In this document: positions 33,790 to 44,963 of the stretch, piece after piece | How positions within the stretch are numbered: position 1 is the stretch's first letter | Layout: each line of letters starts with the position of its first letter | NCBI GenBank assembly: GCA_011109175.1 | Contig: RDEW01000021.1 | Location: forward strand, 11,080 to 75,079 | Reading direction: 5' to 3' | Length of the DNA stretch: 64,000 nt | DNA from: Dicyema japonicum | Lineage: Eukaryota; Dicyemida; Rhombozoa; Dicyemidae | Notes under the pieces: model-generated | Databases searched by the model: none | What the model was told of the DNA's origin: nothing | The model's input: only the letters and a program-made list of their open reading frames with translations | Made by a program: the position numbers and the translations under genes

Positions 33790-36700
33790 ATGGAGTCAAG
33801 TTTGAAAAACAACTGGAAAAAGTACAAATTCGCAGTGAGCACGGACACTAACAAAAACGCGGGGACAAAAGCCAAAGTTGGATAAATAAAAATTTTGAGA
33901 TTTCATTCCAAATTGTGAGTGATAACAAGGTCCTTCCACCATTCTGTTTTCCCTTTAAGCGGACCGAGCCAGATCAATCCTTTAACTTCCACGTGGGTTC
34001 TAAGAATTTTGTCATTTTGAGGACCGAGGACCTCAAAGGCATCAAATCCATCAAAATAATGGTCATTTGGTATTTTAAGGGTAGAATCATGGGAAAAGCA
34101 GAGATGACAGATGGAAATTAGACAGAATCGTTGTAACAGATCTTTCAACCAGCAAGTCCTGGACATTTCCAAAGAGCGAATGGATCATCCCTTATAAACT
34201 GGACTATTCCTTGGACAACTTCATATACCCGGCAAAGTCAACATTTTCGAGTATTTCTACTTTATGGATTGTTAGGTTACGACATTACCGTTTTCACGGG
34301 AAATCGCGGTGATTCCGCTAATAAGATCGTGTTTATTCAACTCTACGGGACAGCAGGGACCTCGGATGAAATAATATTAACAAAATCAGACTTACCATGC
34401 TTTAAAAGGGGGCTGTGGACACTTTTCATTCCGTGATCTACGACATTGGAGTGGTAAACAAAATAAAGTATTTACGTGCTCTTTCTTTAGGATTGGACTG
34501 ATTTCTACTATCAAAACGTCCACCTGGTATTTGAAGCACGTGGACGTAGTTAGTTTGCCTTACAAAAAGACCATGAGTTTCCCATGCCATCAACTGTTTG
34601 AGGCCAGCCAAGAAACAGTCTTCCTAACTCTTACTGGACAACGCAAGATGAGAAAACAAAGTAGAGATTTGTGTCACTAAGAATCGTCCTATGTCCTCAC
34701 AGTTTACTCCCAGCCTTTGGAATCCAGCAATTTCGACGGCTTTTTGGGTCTTTATCTTATCAACCCTACTGGGTCCTCTGACAGAATCATTTTATGCAAG
34801 AATCTCGAATGTTTCACTCACAAATGGTAAAATTACCGCTAAGCTCAGCATCAACAAATTTAGGGTGAAGAGCACGAGAATGGACGGAATCACATCTTTG
34901 TCGATGTTCCACGACTCGAAAGGAATCAGACTGTGGATTGATAAGGTATCCTCCATCCTGACCGTGAGATTGTCGTGGAAGATGAAATATTCGACAAATT
35001 TTACGATTTCGTATTTTTTGACTACATGGCTTGTGGCTTGACTTACAAGCTCGACGCAGTTCACTTTGATGAGCAAAGCCAAGGTCTCTTGATTAATAAA
35101 ATTAGACGATAAGGTCGTTTATCACATGTTTTTAAACATTGGGAGTTCACAGTCTTCCGAGAGGATGTCCGATCTCGACGTTGAGCTGATTGGGGGAACT
35201 GTAGACAGAACAGTCACGGAAAATGTGAGATTTGAGAAAAACTTAATTACTTTGCAAAAAAGCAATCATTTCAAGGCCAAATTCAGCAAAAACCTAAGCA
35301 TAGTCAGGACTCTTGTACTAAGATGCTCCACCCACGTGGAAAATCATACATTTTATTTGGAAAATGTGCTCAAAGTGCCTAATTTGTAGTTAAAGATCGT
35401 CAATTCCACGACTGGGGTGGTCCAAATATTTCCCTATGAGAAGACGTTTGAAGGGGACACGACTCTTACGGAAGACGTTAAACTGCGGGAGGTGACCAAT
35501 GCTGAAGGTCTACCTGTGATTTAAATTTTAGGTATAGTAGTTGACACGTGGCAGTTGATTTTCTTTTCAAAGCTCAATCACGCAGAAATATCATTCGAAT
35601 TACTCCTCTTTGGGTCACTGGGGGTCTCCAAAGTCTTCAATACTGGGAAGATCAGTCTTAAATCAGAATCTACGGAGACTATTAGGTTTGAGTCGCTCAA
35701 GGTTGGTCATTTGAAAAAACTCCGTGTTTGGCACGTGTCAAAAACTAGTCCCTTTTCAAAAGTAATGAATATGCCTTGACTTAGATTACGATTGGGAATT
35801 TGTGTTCTGGGTATTTTTACGTATTTTACACGGATTCCTGGTTCAAACGAGGCAATCAGAACGACCACTCCAATTTTATAGAGATGCCGGCTGAGGGTCC
35901 CATGGTATCTTCCGTGAAGGAATGTAAGGATTGGATTAACCATTTCAGTTGTGGAGTACATTATCAGATTGAAAGTAAAAAAGTCAACAAAATTGAAACA
36001 AATATTATTTTTGAGATTTTTGGAGAGAACGAGGACTCGACGGGAGAACGAGTATTTTCAAATCGGTCCCCAATGGATGAAGAGGTTGATAACGTATCTG
36101 ACTCTTAGGGATTTGAAAAATACAGTTTTTCTGCTCTTTCCATAGGACAGATCGAACGACTTAGACTGGGACATACAAAAAATGAGGAAAAGGCGAGCTG
36201 GCTTTTGGAATATGCAATCGTAGAGTGTCCCCAATTGGATCAGATAGAAGAGTTCATTTGCGAACGGTATTATGGCAGTTGATTGAAGATGGTTTTCACC
36301 CACCAAAGATGACGGCCTGTGTCTGCGAGTACTAAAGCCGGGGCTAAATCCAATTCCTAAAGGTAAGTCCGAGGAGTAGCATCCATAGAAACTGAATATA
36401 TCGTTTCTATAGCAACAAATAAATCCACCGAGCCTTCCAATTTAGGAAAAGCTTACATTACTTTCATCGGCACAGAGGGAAAAACTAGGAAGTTGTATTT
36501 TGAAAAGAAGAGTGGAAGTAAAGGACTAGTGAAACGCAAAGTAATCACTCCTTCACGTGTCAAAATGTCGGCCCAGTAATCGATTTGATTAACATCCAGT
36601 TAATATCTGTTTGCATTGGGTCTTCAGTTGACTCGGAACAGATCCCCTGGAGATTCGAATCCATCGAAGTCACCGTCCACAATAAGATTTACTACTTTTA

Positions 36701-37573
36701 CCCCAACAAGCTAATCAGCCGAAAATGTCCCGAAATTGAGGTGAACAAGTCGAACACCAAAAAGTGTCCCATTCATGGTTTGAGGAGTCCTCTTATTAGA
36801 GAAATCGAGTACAAGATAATTGTTTACACGGGAGACAAGCTGGGAGCGGGGACCGACTCGAACGTGTTCATCAACATTTACGGGAACAAAGATATTGTGT
36901 ACAACGTGAAACTAACGAATAACCAACATTATAACAAATTTGAACGGGGAAGGTAATTTTAAGGAATATGGAAGTACGATGTATTCACCAAGATGCTGAA
37001 GGATGTTGGAATGGTCCAGAAGATAGATTTAATGCACGACTCCTTTGGGATACTGAATGAGTGGTACGTGGACAAGGTGGAGATAATCAGTTCGACAAAA
37101 CGGTAGATTGGACCCTTTACTTAGGTATTTGTTTATATGTGAACAGTGGATAAAAAAGGCTAAAGGATCTCCCATGGCTTCCGTGACTCTTGCGACGGAT
37201 AGTTCTGCTGAAGATCAGCAGGGTAAAGGCTAGTTTCACGTTAGACTCAACGGATGGATTTTATACTATTACGATTTACACAGGGAGTCAGTTTGGGGCC
37301 GGGACTGACGCCTCAGTGTTTATTGTCATTCACGGAAATAAGGGGAGCACCGAATTGATCAATTTATCCTGCGCGATTTCAACTCGACCGACGAAATCCT
37401 TGTTTTCGAGAAACTCTGTGATTGTTTAACTTAAATCCAAGATTGATATTTTCAATGTGAACAATTTTGATGTGGGGGATATCACTAAGATAAAACTAAT
37501 GCACTCCGCCGCCGGGATAGGAGCCGACTGGTTTGTAAAAAAGTTGGAGATTCTTTACAAAAATGAAAAGTAA
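33790..37573 (+). CDS. tandem PLAT-domain protein (LOXHD1-like), 9 PLAT units
   Basis: Starts at ATG 33790 ('MESSLKNNWKKYKFAVSTD') and ends at TAA 37571. Seventeen introns of 21-26 nt restore the fold: 33877-33899, 34062-34084, 34251-34275, 34468-34490, 34661-34681, 34827-34848, 34946-34968, 35084-35105, 35366-35389, 35508-35531, 35762-35784, 36085-36108, 36267-36288, 36363-36388, 37103-37124, 37223-37244, 37418-37441. About 1,100 aa in nine beta-sandwich units. Signatures recur: 'YDITVFTG', 'IIVYTGDKLGAGTDSNVFI', 'ITIYTGSQFGAGTD', 'FICERWFSPTKDDG'. No signal peptide or membrane helix is visible, so cytosolic or submembrane, as for LOXHD1, whose PLAT units bind membranes/proteins. Two problem spots remain: a base is missing in the G-run 34408-34412, and the intron near 36953 leaves the frame off by one. 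Another intron lies near 36495-36523 with uncertain ends. Confidence 0.88.
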
Positions 37574-37966
37574 AAGTTGTAATAAAGCAGATATAATTTT
37601 ATTATTAACAAGTGGATTAAATTCGACAGCAAGAATAAAGAAGCATCGATAGAAGTTATTTATGAAAAATAATTAAATTAGTTATATACTAAAATATATT
37701 TAAAAATAAAAAAATTAATAAATTTAGTATTTACTAGGTTCTAGCTATCAAATGGTGAGGTGGCTTACCTCAATTGCGCGTATGTTTAAAACACACCTGG
37801 AGAATCGTACTTATCAAAAACCAAGATCTATACACACTTTGTAAATCGAAGCATTGGATACAATTATTACTAACACCCTATTGCTGATTAGTTGAACACA
37901 CATTACAGATGAATCATGCCGTTCCTGCATACGATATTATGGAATCATACTTCCTCTGCTTTAGGG

Positions 37967-39298
37967 CAGAGCTTTTCAATAATAATTCTCGCGGCACACT
38001 AATCGTAAAAAAATAATCCACGGCACACATTAAAAAATAAAAAATTAAATTTTTAAGATGTGTAAAACTAAGTACTAAAATTGGTAATTTAATTTCCAAA
38101 TTTTTATTAATAAAAAAATGAAATCTTAATTATTATTGTTTTTGCATATATCATCAATATCAGGTCGAATGGTTGACAAAGCCACCCGCATTTCAGCATC
38201 AATGTTTCTCAAACTTTCACGTTTGTTATATTTCATATAAAAACCTGTTTCGCATAAATAGATCGTAGAAAACTGTAAAATTATGGTCAGTGCTTGTTTT
38301 GATAAACTGGGATATATGTTTCGAATATATATCCAGAATTCTCCAATGTCTAACTCCGTCATCATTAATTTTAAGGATCGATCATTAAACAGTGCAATAA
38401 GTTTTCATTTTCTTTAACAGATAAGTGTTTTGATTCTGACACAAGAAAAGGATTTCGTATCTAAAAAATATTTAAAAAATAATAACCCAATCGAATTTTT
38501 CAATTTCTAAGTCTGGAAAATAAGCATCCATTTTGTTTTCCAAAATTATTAAATGTTCATTAATCAGTCCCTGTATCAATCATCATTATATCCTTATTAT
38601 AATTAAAATATAAAATAAACCAATATCCGTGGATTCATCTAGTTGTAATGAAAACCGAGTTTCTTTAATTTTTTGTTCATATTTAAGGCCAAACATAGTC
38701 CGAGCAATAATACGACAAGCAGGGCTTATTTAGTTTTCGCCAATAGTGTTTGGTTTTAATTGTTTTGCTATCAATTCTGGATCAGGTATGAATATTTCAA
38801 TGATTCTTTTGTGTTTACAATAGTTTCACTGAACATCATTTGACTAGATCTACGATTCATAGTAAAAACTAAAAATACTAGTATTGTTTTTTCAAATGGA
38901 TAAAATAATTCACAGATTTTTCGGAATAGTCCGGATGCTTGGAAGTAAAATACATCATTTGCCAAGAGTTAAATGTAAATTAGACATTGAGGTAGTTTAT
39001 TTTTATCTTTGCATATAAATCCAAATGACAATTAAGAATCTTTATAATAACGATGAACTGATTTATCCATAAGCACGTTGATGTGCACGTTATTAAAAAA
39101 TTAATTAATAATGGTTAACCAATGTTAATGTCATTTAATATATAATAAAAAAATGATTATTTTAATTTTAGTAATTATTTTAATTTGTTTATCTTTTTAA
39201 ATTAATTAGGTCAAAAAATGTATATAAATATATTCAAATTTGTATTTGGCAGGCGGCACACTAGAAATTGTCTCCGGCACACCGTTTGACAACCTCTG
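37967..39298 (-). mobile_element. hAT transposon nested in copy L
   Basis: The left end CAGAGCTTTTCAA.. (37967) and the inverted right end ('..tttgacaacctctg', ending 39298) resemble each other and both precede 'ggcacac' blocks. Flanks CTTTAGGG and GCTTAGGG form an imperfect 8-bp duplication (6 of 8). Length 1332 bp. The interior has a transposase remnant on the minus strand. Older than the hAT at 3585 judging by the imperfect duplication. Confidence 0.8.
38126..38365 (-). pseudogene. hAT transposase C-terminal domain remnant
   Basis: A 79-codon frame with 'FWIYIRNIYPSLSKQALTII' , 'LCETGFYMKYNKRESLRNID' and 'EMRVALSTIRPDI' matches the hATC dimerisation region of ZBED5/FAM200-type transposases ('YLCE.GFS', 'EMRV.LS.I.P.I'). 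Upstream minus-strand frames up to about 38960 are broken remnants. Confidence 0.82.
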
Positions 39299-39726
39299 GC
39301 TTAGGGGCTTTTAGAAGGAAGCCACGAACAAATTTACCCTCAATAATGAAAATCGATCTAAAACATGTTAAAATGGCATTAAAAGACACAGATGATCTAG
39401 ACAGCCTCGGAAAAATCGCAATCTCAGAGAAGAACGCAAAGGAGTCTAACAGACAGGATCATTCGGGGGTGGCACAAGTGACGGGAAGGATAGAACTTTT
39501 CTACTGCGAATGTGCATTATAATAATGACAATAATAACTATCAATACTAGATATTTAAAATTAAATAAATACTAGATACATGAAGAAACCCCCTTCCCCC
39601 CTTTGTGGAGATTAATCCAGGACTCCAAAACTGATGTAAACACTGGATCACTTTTTTAGACCGGTGGTTCTCAACCTTTATTTCCTGTTACTCATTTTGA
39701 AATTTCATCGCTCATGAGTAAATTTA

Positions 39727-40055
39727 ACTCATTCTAGAGGATGGGTCAGTGTAATAAGTTCCGGAACAAAATCATGAGGTCCCCAGTTCAAATCTCACTG
39801 CTATCTATTCGGTTGAAGATTCCACGCATCTCCGATGCTTTGGCTTGACGAGTGACGCCGTAATCAATGAAAATCTCACTCTGGAACTAGATCGTCTATA
39901 AAGGACTCACACCCAGCAAAAAGAAAAAATAAGTTAAGAACATTTCCTTGGTTCTGCCTCATCGATTAGTTATGATAACTGTCTTTACGTGAGAGGAGCT
40001 ATAGCTAATATGGCTCTGCGTAAAGTGCAGTATTTATTTATAATTATAATCTTCC
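39727..40055 (+). repeat. tRNA-derived SINE, copy 2, with tail
   Basis: About 170 bp match copy 1 (33485-33655), with 'agttcaaatctcactgc' at the B-box position. It continues with 'gactcacacccagcaaaaag' and 'catcgattagttat..aactgt..', a tail also found at 41120-41280, and in part at 840-905. The tail may be the 3' half of the SINE or a co-amplified neighbour. Confidence 0.65.
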
Positions 40056-40057
40056 TT

Positions 40058-40400
40058 TTTGAAGCCCGGAAACCACTAGTCTGGGACGTTACCTCACCGA
40101 CACGTTTGCCACTTGCAACCTACTCCAGAGTGCCTTTGGAGCCTGTTCTGCTGCTGAGAAGGCGGAGAAGATGAAACGGGAAAAGTACACGGTCCTACCT
40201 AAGGATTATTTGTTTGTTCCACTCGCTTTTGAGATGTCTGGTTTCCTTGCGCCTGCGACGCTGGAATTCTTGAGACGTCTAGGGAATCGGATCGCTACAC
40301 GAACAGGAGACTCTCGTGAGCGCTACTGGTTATTTGAGCGAATCTCGCTCGCCATCCTGAGAGGGAATAGCCACTCAGTCAGAACAGCCGCTATATAACC
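40058..40400 (+). mobile_element. WYLDD non-LTR C-terminal fragment
   Basis: Nearly identical to 27020-27356: frame 40171-40398 reads 'LFVPLAFEMSGFLAPATLEF' and 'RIATRTGDSRERYWLFERIS', ending after 'TAAI' with TAA, as in the longer copy. A frame change near 40160 separates the 'PLVWDVTSPTR' part. High similarity implies recent common origin of the two copies. Confidence 0.82.
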
Positions 40401-40554
40401 GTTTACTCTTTTCTTTCCTTAATAAAATTTTATCTATTATAAATTCCCAAAAATATAAAACTCATCGCTCAGGTTGAGATCCACTAATTAAGACGATAAT
40501 TCTTGTTTTCTTTATTTTTGTTCCTGAGTTGATAAATTAATTTCATTCCTGTCG

Positions 40555-41000
40555 GATACGAATCTGACTGGAAGTAAGGAAGGGGAACCTCCAATTAAGA
40601 CGAAGGTGGATACCTCTCAAGGAGACCCCTTATCAACTATTTTATCTATCAACTACCTTGAATCTGTTCTTCAGGATCAAAGGCCATTCCTCTGAGAAGG
40701 AACGAGCATAATAGCGTACCCAGATGATGTTGTTTTAATTTAGAATTATATAGAAACACTTTATTAGAGAATGCTAGGCTCCCTTCTCAAAAAAAACATA
40801 AGAAAAACATTGGTAAACACCGGAATACACAAGATCAAGAAAACCTGGTTCACCCGTAAAAGCCTCGACTTGGGTACAGGAGTCCTTCTGTATAATGCAC
40901 TGTGAAACCCATACTCCCATACAACATGGGTACCCTAACCTGCACAAGACAAGAACTTTTTACGAAGATCAACTTGGATATATCCTTTCCTCTTGAAACT
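40555..41000 (+). mobile_element. non-LTR RT fragment (copy O)
   Basis: The plus strand reads 'KVDTSQGDPLSTILSINYLE' (RT motif B) then 'SIIAYPDDVVLI' (motif C with YADD changed to YPDD), followed by broken '..FTRKSLDLGTGVLLYNAL'. Relatives at 5.5-6.5 kb. Short and inactive. Confidence 0.65.
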
Positions 41001-41084
41001 ACTATACTATAAAATATTAGATTTGCACGTCTGATTGCATTGAGCGTGTAAAATTAGTCACAATCGATTTGGGTCAAAATATTA

Positions 41085-41285
41085 TAAAAGTGGTTTTTAT
41101 TATATAAAAATTAGTTCTATAAAGTACATGCACACAACGAAAAGAAAAAAAAGTGAATATCATTTTTGGTTCCCCCACATCGATTAGTTATAATAACTGT
41201 TCTTTGCTTAAATAAAGTGTGTGTCCTACCTGAGCGGAGCTAATATGGCTCTACGTATAAGTGGTATTTTAATAGTTAGTTAGAG
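41085..41285 (+). repeat. SINE-tail-related repeat
   Basis: Shares 'tctataaag', 'cacac..cgaaaagaaaaa', 'cacatcgattagttataataactgtt' (split here) and 'gagctaatatggctct' with 39890-40025. A third, weaker copy is at 840-905. No coding capacity. Confidence 0.6.
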
Positions 41286-41439
41286 ACTAGAAGAGAAGGG
41301 TACCAAGTTAGTAATGTTAAAACTTCTGATCCACTTTGGTCCTAAGGAGAAAACCCTCGATCCGTTCTACTACCACCACGCTCCTTTTTTTTTTACCCCA
41401 AGATCACCGGATTAGAAAAAGTTTAAAGTTAACTACTAA

Positions 41440-42195
41440 CTAAGTGATCCCGGTTTTCCGGGTTCTGGCTCTCGTTCGGGGTCCTCGAAGATCCAACAGA
41501 ATTGGTAAAAACAGGGACGGTCTCATTCTCCATAGATTTCCCCCATTTTCTAGATAGTCAGATATAGAGAGTGAAAGCGGACAGCCGGTTTTCATTGCCC
41601 ACTGTAGAAGATGACTTCACTCTCCACCTTAGGTGTTCTTTAACATTCAATACGTTATCCAGTTTTCTTATTTATTATTTTGTGCGGCTTCTAATTTTTG
41701 AGACGACGATTCAGAAATCATCGAGCTCCAGGAGGGACATGCGTATTCGATTACTAGCAGTTTGTATTGTCTATAAATTTTCTGTGGTAAGAAGGTGTTG
41801 TGCCCGATTGGTGATCGGGACAAAATTTTCAATATGTTGGTCCTCATCCTGACCTTTGTAATAACGTCATTGACGTTTTGGCCGAATGTCAAAAGAGTAT
41901 CCAACTTTAATCCCAGTATTGTTGGAAAGTTATTCATAGGAATTTCATATCCAAACAATTTGATTTTGTGAGAGTATAATGATCTATATGTGGAGAAAAT
42001 TGTTATAAACGACTTTCCTGTAGAAACTTCCAGTCGATTTGATATGAGCCAATGTTCCAACATACAACTTTGAAGTTTTATCTCTGCCTTCTCATAGTTA
42101 GAATCTCTCGTCGAAAGAACAATGTCATCTGCGTATGAGAGTATCAATGTATCGGGATCGTCATTGGTGTACAGGTTGAAGAGCACTACCACGCT
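41440..42195 (-). mobile_element. jockey-like non-LTR 3' fragment (copy M)
   Basis: Minus frame 42192-41668 has RT motif C 'LSYADDIVLSTRD' (42115-42150), 'MNNFPTILGLKLDT' (41905-41945) and 'KIYRQYKLLVIEYACPSW' (41710-41765). Related 3' sequence continues to 41445, where the minus strand shows the 'gggatcac' terminus common to copies B, E and the fragment at 49210. Truncated at about 42195 against copy N. Confidence 0.72.
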
Positions 42196-42204
42196 CCTTA
42201 CTAA

Positions 42205-43190
42205 TTTGATCAGGGTTTCCTCCTCTTCTATGCTTCTTCACCTCTTTTACGAAGGGCCAGCTTGATTGCCATCCTCCTCGCCTTGTCCAAAAGATTGATT
42301 ATTCTTTCTCTTTTGGGGAAAAAATTCCTCCACATCCGTAGATGAGAGAGGGTAGAATAATTTTTTAAAAAATAAAGATAAACGTCTCCTTCTTCAAATC
42401 GAGTTTTCGTAGACACATATTCAACATAATCTCTCTGCATCCACTCAGTGTGTACCCCTGTTGAAAAAAACTTTATATAGTGTGAAATTCACTCGACTTT
42501 TGACTTTTCCATTGAGAGACTCAAGTCACGGGATTTACATCACCAGAGAATTTCTTCCAAAAATCCACGTAATCTTCTTTCAGACACCACCTAAATAAAC
42601 ACGTTAGTACTAGAATTCCCTGGTGCCGGGAAATCTCTTATAAATGTATTAAAGAGCAGAGGACTCAAGACTGAGGCTTGTGGCACTACCTTCTTCATTG
42701 TAATCTGTTCAGCAGTCAATCCTCCACATCCCACAAATGATCTTCTCCCGCCAGAAGATTCCTTAATCAGTCGAGTTTCGACTAGTTGACAAAACAGTGC
42801 GTCATGTCAGACACTACGAAAGCCAAAGCAGACGACACTAAGATGATATTTGAAGATCCTGGCCTTCTCAATCTCAGAGTTCAAGATGAAAAAACAATCT
42901 CCACAGATCTTCCTCCTTTCCAGGTTTTGGGATCATCTGAATAATGGACTCCATTTTTATTGACTTCTTTAAATAAGAAATCTATAGTCTTCTGAGTAAC
43001 TCGTATTCTTCTCTTTAGAAATTCTAGGTCCACATAATCCCGTCTTAACTTTGTCCGAAGGCGAGTTCGTTCTCTGCTTGATATGGTAGGGACAGCAGCT
43101 TTAGGATCTCCAGAGAAAACAGGTTTCGAAAAACAATGTATATTCTCCCCATAGCACTCACAATGTGCTAACATAGTCCACATCACCGGT
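42205..43190 (-). mobile_element. non-LTR fragment of the 8.5-kb family (copy N)
   Basis: Minus strand from 43186: 'SSRERTRLRTKLRRDYVDLE' middle domain, then 'SFVGCGGLTAEQITMKK' and 'VPQASVLSPLLFNTFIRDFP' (motif B with Gly changed to Ala, about 42610-42700), then a C-terminal frame 42440-42228. Resembles 9.4-10.5 kb. Adjacent to copy M in the same orientation, without shared reading frame. Confidence 0.6.
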
Positions 43191-43804
43191 CAACAACATA
43201 GACGTCGATAAAACATAGATTATCCGTCATGAATGTCCTGTACGACTCCAATTGACATTATTAGTATCAAATTTCATAAAAAACCCCACAATACATGGTC
43301 AATTTTAAATTAACACATAAGACTTGGGGAATATGGTCGCTTCCTGTATCTCTAACTAGGAGTATCCACATGGGCAATAAGAGGTGAAGACACCAGAAAA
43401 ACATTTGCACAAAAATTTTTCATAGCCAATAAAAACTCGGTCAAACCTGGTTAACTCAACATTAGGGGACTGGTAGCTTGGTTCTGGTTCACAACCACTA
43501 CGAAACAAACTATTTGGTAGTTTCTTGGTAAAGGCTGTTCACAACAATAAGTCATATTTATTGATTATGCCTCATTAATTGAATTTGATGTCCTTATTGA
43601 AGAAAATAAATATGATACTCTTGGCTGTCTCTTTTAGTGAAAGCAATCCTGAGTAATGTCTGTTGATATCTCCATAAAATTTATTTAATCCATAAAACTA
43701 ACTAGTTAGCCTAATTTTTGTTGAAATGAAACAAACTAAGCTATTTGGTGGTATTTCGATACTTTATGGACTTTGAAAAATATGACCCTTCCCATCCTGC
43801 TAGG

Positions 43805-44104
43805 TCATTCCTTGGAAGGTTTCCAGTAAACTTTACTCACTGGACGTCTATTTAGATGTGTTATTAAGTGATGTATCTTCGGCTGCGTCGACCATGGTAA
43901 CCAGACACATTTGGTTGGTTTTCTATTGTTAGCATCATCATATTTACTAACACCGTTCTTAGCAGGTGATCCTCCAAGTTCTTTCAATTTTGGGCTGGTG
44001 GGATTCGTAAACGGATCCTGCGTTTATTCCAGGTTCAGAACTTTGAGTTTCCGATCTCTCATGTGTCTGTCAGCTACCGTATTCTCACCAGGGGGCTTCG
44101 TCAT
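43805..44104 (-). CDS. hypothetical basic protein (91 aa)
   Basis: Minus strand, ATG at 44102-44104, stop at 43805. Removing one GT..AG intron (44018-44041, 24 nt) joins 'MTKPPGENTVADRHMRDRKL' to 'KDPFTNPTSPKLKELGGSP', and the frame runs on to '..RPVSKVYWKPSKE'. The joined frame is exactly 92 codons. Lys/Arg/Pro-rich, with no membrane segment or motif I recognise. It is divergently transcribed from the RNase T2 gene about 205 bp away. The overlapping hydrophobic plus-strand frame (43911-44150) is judged a shadow. Confidence 0.5.
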
Positions 44105-44309
44105 ACATAAAGCTATAAAGACACTGTGTGCAATAGAGTTACGTCACTAGCTCATATTCAGACTAACCACGTGGTTGATGTTAAATTAAAAATTAATTCA
44201 TTTTTAAGGTTCTTTTGAATCTTTATCATTTTAATTTATTTAGAATATAATTTAATAATAACTCAAAAATTATATATTTAAAATTTTCCGAATAAAATAA
44301 AATTTTTGA

Positions 44310-44963
44310 ATGGCAAAAGACACAAAGGAACCTAGTTTTTTATTTGCAATTCAATGGGAACCTGGTTTACTGGAAGTATTGGACTGCTAATTTTAAAGGA
44401 CGGTGCAACATTGCCTCCAGGAAACCAATCTAATTCATGGACGATTCATGGTCTTTGGAAGGTAAGACGAGAACACCTTGAAGGAAACAACTTTGACATT
44501 AGTAAACTGGAGCCAATCATTGCCGAACTAAATAAATACTTTTCTACGGCCTACAGGGGTACATCGACTGAAGAATTCTTGTATTTTAAATTCACCCAAC
44601 AGATCACACGAATGGAAAAAACATGGGATTCATTTCAGGGACATTCTCGGAGGAGAGCTTGGATACTTCAAAAAGACATTGGATCTCCTCTATGAAATAG
44701 GAATGGACGAGTAAGGTGTTTTATGAGGTTTAGAATTTTAAAAAAACATAATATCATTCCTTCTTCTGATAAGTTATTCTCAGTATTAGTTGCTATAATT
44801 TTAGCATGCGGATATTCAAGCAGCCATAGTGGAGGAGAAGGGTATAGAAGTCGATATTCGAAACAAGGGCAATAATCTAAGTCAAATTTATATCCATTTG
44901 GATAAAGATTTCAATTTTATTAATTACTGGCGAGACTACCGTTATCTCCCGTTTGAGCATTAA
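44310..44963 (+). CDS. RNASET2: RNase T2-family endoribonuclease, cysteine-free, no visible signal peptide
   Basis: ATG 44310 to TAA 44961. Introns 44376-44398 (23 nt), 44581-44602 (22), 44711-44733 (23) and 44783-44804 (22) give exactly 187 aa. Both active-site blocks are present: CAS I 'SWTIHGLW' (about residues 35-42) and CAS II 'HEWKKHG', supplying the three catalytic His plus the Glu/Lys of acid ribonucleases that cleave RNA through 2',3'-cyclic phosphates. Length is near a mature T2 enzyme. Unusually, the joined protein contains no cysteine, whereas family members normally have conserved disulfides and are secretory/lysosomal. Usual Cys sites read 'HEWKKHGIHF' and '..VDIRNKGNNLSQIYIHLD'. 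The N-terminus 'MAKDTKEPSFLFAIQWEPG' is not a signal peptide and TGA directly precedes the ATG. An upstream leader exon cannot be excluded. Confidence 0.85.

Larger units (their letters stand above)
37740..39540 (+). mobile_element. CR1-like non-LTR fragment (copy L) split by a hAT
   Basis: Left part (to 37966) reads '..LQMNHAVPAYDIMESYF'. Right part (from 39299) reads 'FRRKPRTNLPSIMKIDLKH' then 'DTDDLDSLGKIAI'. Joined, they align with the C-terminal 'GHVLRMNPDAP..VMEDYF..R.R..LP' block of the family copies at 6.2-6.5 and 27.9-28.3 kb. This shows the intervening 1.33 kb is an insertion. Confidence 0.75.

Noticed and set aside
33790-37573. The many short frames here first looked like a decayed pseudogene
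   Set aside because: Seventeen 21-26-nt GT..AG segments restore continuous PLAT sequence, so most interruptions are introns.
43911-44150. Hydrophobic 79-codon plus-strand frame resembling a membrane protein
   Set aside because: It overlaps the minus-strand frame that splices into a better-supported protein; likely a shadow.
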